Positions 62,269 to 64,000 of a stretch of DNA of 64,000 nucleotides are shown here, piece after piece. A program made the translations under genes and the position numbers. The notes under the pieces were generated by a model. It was not told where the DNA came from and made no database searches. It saw only the letters and a list, made by a program, of their open reading frames with translations. Numbering within the stretch: position 1 is the first letter of the stretch; the number at the start of each line of letters is the position of its first letter. Source of the stretch: Oceanobacillus kimchii X50 (GTDB lineage Bacteria > Bacillota > Bacilli > Bacillales > Amphibacillaceae); the NCBI RefSeq assembly GCF_000340475.1, contig NZ_CM001792.1:2130659-2194658 (forward strand), read 5' to 3'.

Positions 62269-62664
62269 TTACCAACGTCGATAAATAATGGTTCCTTTCC
62301 CCATCATACGTGTCATTAATCGTTTTAATTGATGTTTAATCAAGTTCCTTGTCCAAGGTAATACAAGAATTAGTCCCACTACATCCAAAATAAACCCAGG
62401 TAAAATGAGTAATATGGCTCCAAAAAACAAAGCAATACTATCCATTAATTCTTCTGTAGGTGCATATCCTTGTTGCATTTGTAGTTGAGCTTTTCTAAAT
62501 GTTTCAGCTCCTTGCTGTCGTACAAAATAAAATCCAAATAACCCAGTTGCAATAATTAATCCTGCAACCCACCATGGACCTATTAAATTACCTAACCATA
62601 TAAACGTTCCTATTTCAAGAGCCGGAATAACTATTAACAATAACAAGAAAAATCTTAATTGCAT
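62269..62664 (-). CDS. fxsA: FxsA-family membrane protein
   Basis: A 131-residue membrane protein of the FxsA family, with four hydrophobic segments. The signature is LLLIVIPALEIGTFIWLGNLIGPWWVAGLIIATGLFGFYFVRQQG, followed by LFFGAILLILPGFILDVVGLILVLP. E. coli FxsA affects exclusion of phage T7; the function in Bacillus (YtzA) is unknown. The stop is adjacent to the ytvI stop on the other strand. It lies downstream of pyk, as in B. subtilis. Confidence 0.9.
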   Translation of the reverse strand: MQLRFFLLLLIVIPALEIGTFIWLGNLIGPWWVAGLIIATGLFGFYFVRQQGAETFRKAQLQMQQGYAPTEELMDSIALFFGAILLILPGFILDVVGLILVLPWTRNLIKHQLKRLMTRMMGKGTIIYRRW

Positions 62665-62769
62665 TTGTAATCATCCTTTCATCCTTATTTTATCACGGGA
62701 AATAACTAGAAAGAAATTTGGTGATAGCATTATCCTAAAATTGTTAAACAGATAAATCTTAATGAATCG

Positions 62770-62807
62770 AAAAAAGGCTCCTAGCCTTAGAATGGCAGGA
62801 ACCTTTA
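62770..62807 (-). terminator. Terminator of pyk
   Basis: On the minus strand AAAGGTTCCT...AGGAGCCTTT pairs with one mismatch and is followed by six Ts; 18 bp past the pyk stop. It separates pyk from fxsA. Confidence 0.8.
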
Positions 62808-62824
62808 CAACTATTTATTTTAAA

Positions 62825-64000
62825 TCACAATACACCTGCATGTCCAGCGTAGATATCTCCACGGTTACCATCAACTGTAATGTCTTGTCCATCTTGAAGG
62901 ATTTCAAATATATTGTCCACCCCTACAATAACAGGAATACCAAGACTTAATCCAACAACAGCTGCATGAGAAGTTAATCCACCTTCTTCTGTAATAATTG
63001 CTGCTGCTTTTTCAATTGCAGGCATCATTTCTTTGTCTGTAGCGTATGTGACTAGAATATCACCGTCTTGTACTTTTTCTAAAGCTTCTTTATTCGATTT
63101 AGCAAATACGGCATGTCCATATGCACTTTTTCTGCCAATTCCTTGTCCTTTAGCAATCACATCACCAATCACGTGAACTTTGAGCAAGTTAGTTGTTCCG
63201 CTTTCTCCAACAGGAACACCTGCTGTTATAATGACACGGCTCCCTCTACTGCAGATGCCTGTATTTAACCCTTTATCAACAGCAATTTCTAGCATTTCAT
63301 CTGTAGACGTCGCTGGTTTACCTAAAACAGCATGCACTCCCCAAACTAAGGAAAGTTGACGATTTACTACTTCGTTAAATGTAACAGCTAAAATAGAAGC
63401 TTTTGGACGATACTTAGAAATCATTCTAGCAGTATGTCCGCTTTCAGTTGGTGTGATAATTGTATCAACATCTAAATTGGAAGCTGTATGTGTAACTGAT
63501 TGACTAATTGCTTCCGTTATGGTCATATCCACATATTGTGAACGCTCTTCTAACATTTGCTTATGATCCAACGCAGATTCAGCTTTTAATGCAATATTAC
63601 TCATTGTTTGTACAGACTCTACTGGATAAGTTCCAGCAGCTGTCTCTCCAGAAAGCATAATTGCATCTGTACCATCAAAAATCGCATTAGCTACGTCTGA
63701 TGCTTCTGCACGTGTTGGACGCGGATTACGCTGCATAGAATCTAACATTTGTGTAGCAGTAATTACTGGCTTTCCAGCATTATTACATTGCTTGATTAAT
63801 TTTTTCTGTACTAATGGTACATCTTCTGCTGGTATTTCCACTCCCAAATCTCCACGAGCTACCATTAATCCATCACTTACTTCAAGAATACTATCGATAT
63901 TATCGACACCTTCTTGGTTCTCGATTTTAGGAATAATTTTAATATATTGTGCTTGATGTTGATCAAGTACTTCTTTAATTTCTAGAATATCTGAAGCTCG
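62825..64000 (-). CDS. pyk: Pyruvate kinase, C-terminal two-thirds (5' end beyond window)
   Basis: Final glycolytic enzyme, making pyruvate and ATP from PEP and ADP. The 391 visible residues continue in frame to the window edge ([16 protein letters not shown]). They include the active-site region [12 protein letters not shown], the signature [30 protein letters not shown] and SGETAAG, the allosteric domain ([19 protein letters not shown]), and then a ~100-residue extra domain with [22 protein letters not shown]. That domain, homologous to the PEP-utilising/phosphohistidine domain, is typical of Bacillus Pyk. The first ~190 residues are outside. Confidence 0.97.
   Translation of the reverse strand, partial: RASDILEIKEVLDQHQAQYIKIIPKIENQEGVDNIDSILEVSDGLMVARGDLGVEIPAEDVPLVQKKLIKQCNNAGKPVITATQMLDSMQRNPRPTRAEASDVANAIFDGTDAIMLSGETAAGTYPVESVQTMSNIALKAESALDHKQMLEERSQYVDMTITEAISQSVTHTASNLDVDTIITPTESGHTARMISKYRPKASILAVTFNEVVNRQLSLVWGVHAVLGKPATSTDEMLEIAVDKGLNTGICSRGSRVIITAGVPVGESGTTNLLKVHVIGDVIAKGQGIGRKSAYGHAVFAKSNKEALEKVQDGDILVTYATDKEMMPAIEKAAAIITEEGGLTSHAAVVGLSLGIPVIVGVDNIFEILQDGQDITVDGNRGDIYAGHAGVL

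Noticed and set aside
1..64000. CRISPR arrays, tRNA/rRNA genes, transposases, prophage or integrase genes
   Set aside because: Looked for on both strands; no regular spacer repeats, no clover-leaf or rRNA words, and no such protein among the frames.

Overview
The window is 64 kb of low-GC chromosome from an endospore-forming member of the Bacillaceae. The spore genes gerE and sspI, T-box-controlled aminoacyl-tRNA synthetases and the gene order all say so. The order follows the Bacillus subtilis core backbone almost gene for gene: racE-ysmB-gerE-ysmA-sdhCAB-yslB-uvrC-trxA-etfAB-fadB-fadR-lcfA-yshE-mutS2-polX-cvpA-zapA-rnhC-pheST-ysgA-sspI, then ysdC-ysdB-ysdA-rplT-rpmI-infC, then thrS-ytxC-dnaI-dnaB-nrdR-gapB-coaE-mutM-polA-phoRP-mdh-icd-citZ-ytvI-fxsA-pyk. 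Protein similarity and local differences (ung beside rnhC, a dimeric dUTPase beside ysdC, no lysC and no speD at their usual places) suggest Oceanobacillus or a close relative; that genus-level call is inference. No prophage, insertion sequence, CRISPR array, rRNA or tRNA gene is visible.

Layout. 1-5023: glutamate racemase (partial), a MarR regulator, the sporulation regulator gerE with a sigma-K-type promoter, a thioesterase and the succinate dehydrogenase operon. 5024-14270: yslB, uvrC, trxA and a fatty-acid oxidation block (etfA, etfB, fadB, fadR, lcfA) with a FadR-type operator, then yshE with a tiny membrane ORF behind it. 14374-26738: DNA maintenance and division genes (mutS2, polX, cvpA, zapA, rnhC, ung), pheST under a T-box, ysgA and sspI.

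26739-38727 is the accessory stretch. It holds a four-gene operon of one membrane-anchored extracytoplasmic protein, two ABC-2 permeases and an ATPase; a CwlQ/YjbJ-like lytic transglycosylase; the small trio DUF1659-DUF2922-YvrJ; a ring-cleaving dioxygenase; an intergenic region with four successive hairpins; the conserved ysdC and ysdB (the latter with a sigma-W promoter) with a dUTPase between them; a zinc-ribbon membrane protein; an aminoglycoside-adenylyltransferase-like protein; and a VTT-family membrane protein.

38797-50409: ysdA, the infC-rpmI-rplT operon with an L20-type leader and an AUU start for infC, a secreted YngK-like glycosidase preceded by a 34-codon ORF, thrS under its own T-box, the replication-restart genes dnaB-dnaI with nrdR, and the gluconeogenic gapB with two CcpN-type boxes. 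50630-64000: coaE-mutM-polA, a phoPR pair in which PhoR lacks the extracytoplasmic sensor domain, the citZ-icd-mdh segment of the TCA cycle, ytvI, fxsA and a 3'-partial view of pyk.

Most genes lie on the minus strand. Many of the starts given here were moved to an internal codon because the longest ORF begins upstream of, or inside, the ribosome binding site. Coordinates of promoters, operators and hairpins were read by eye, and family assignments come from memory of the families, not from searches.
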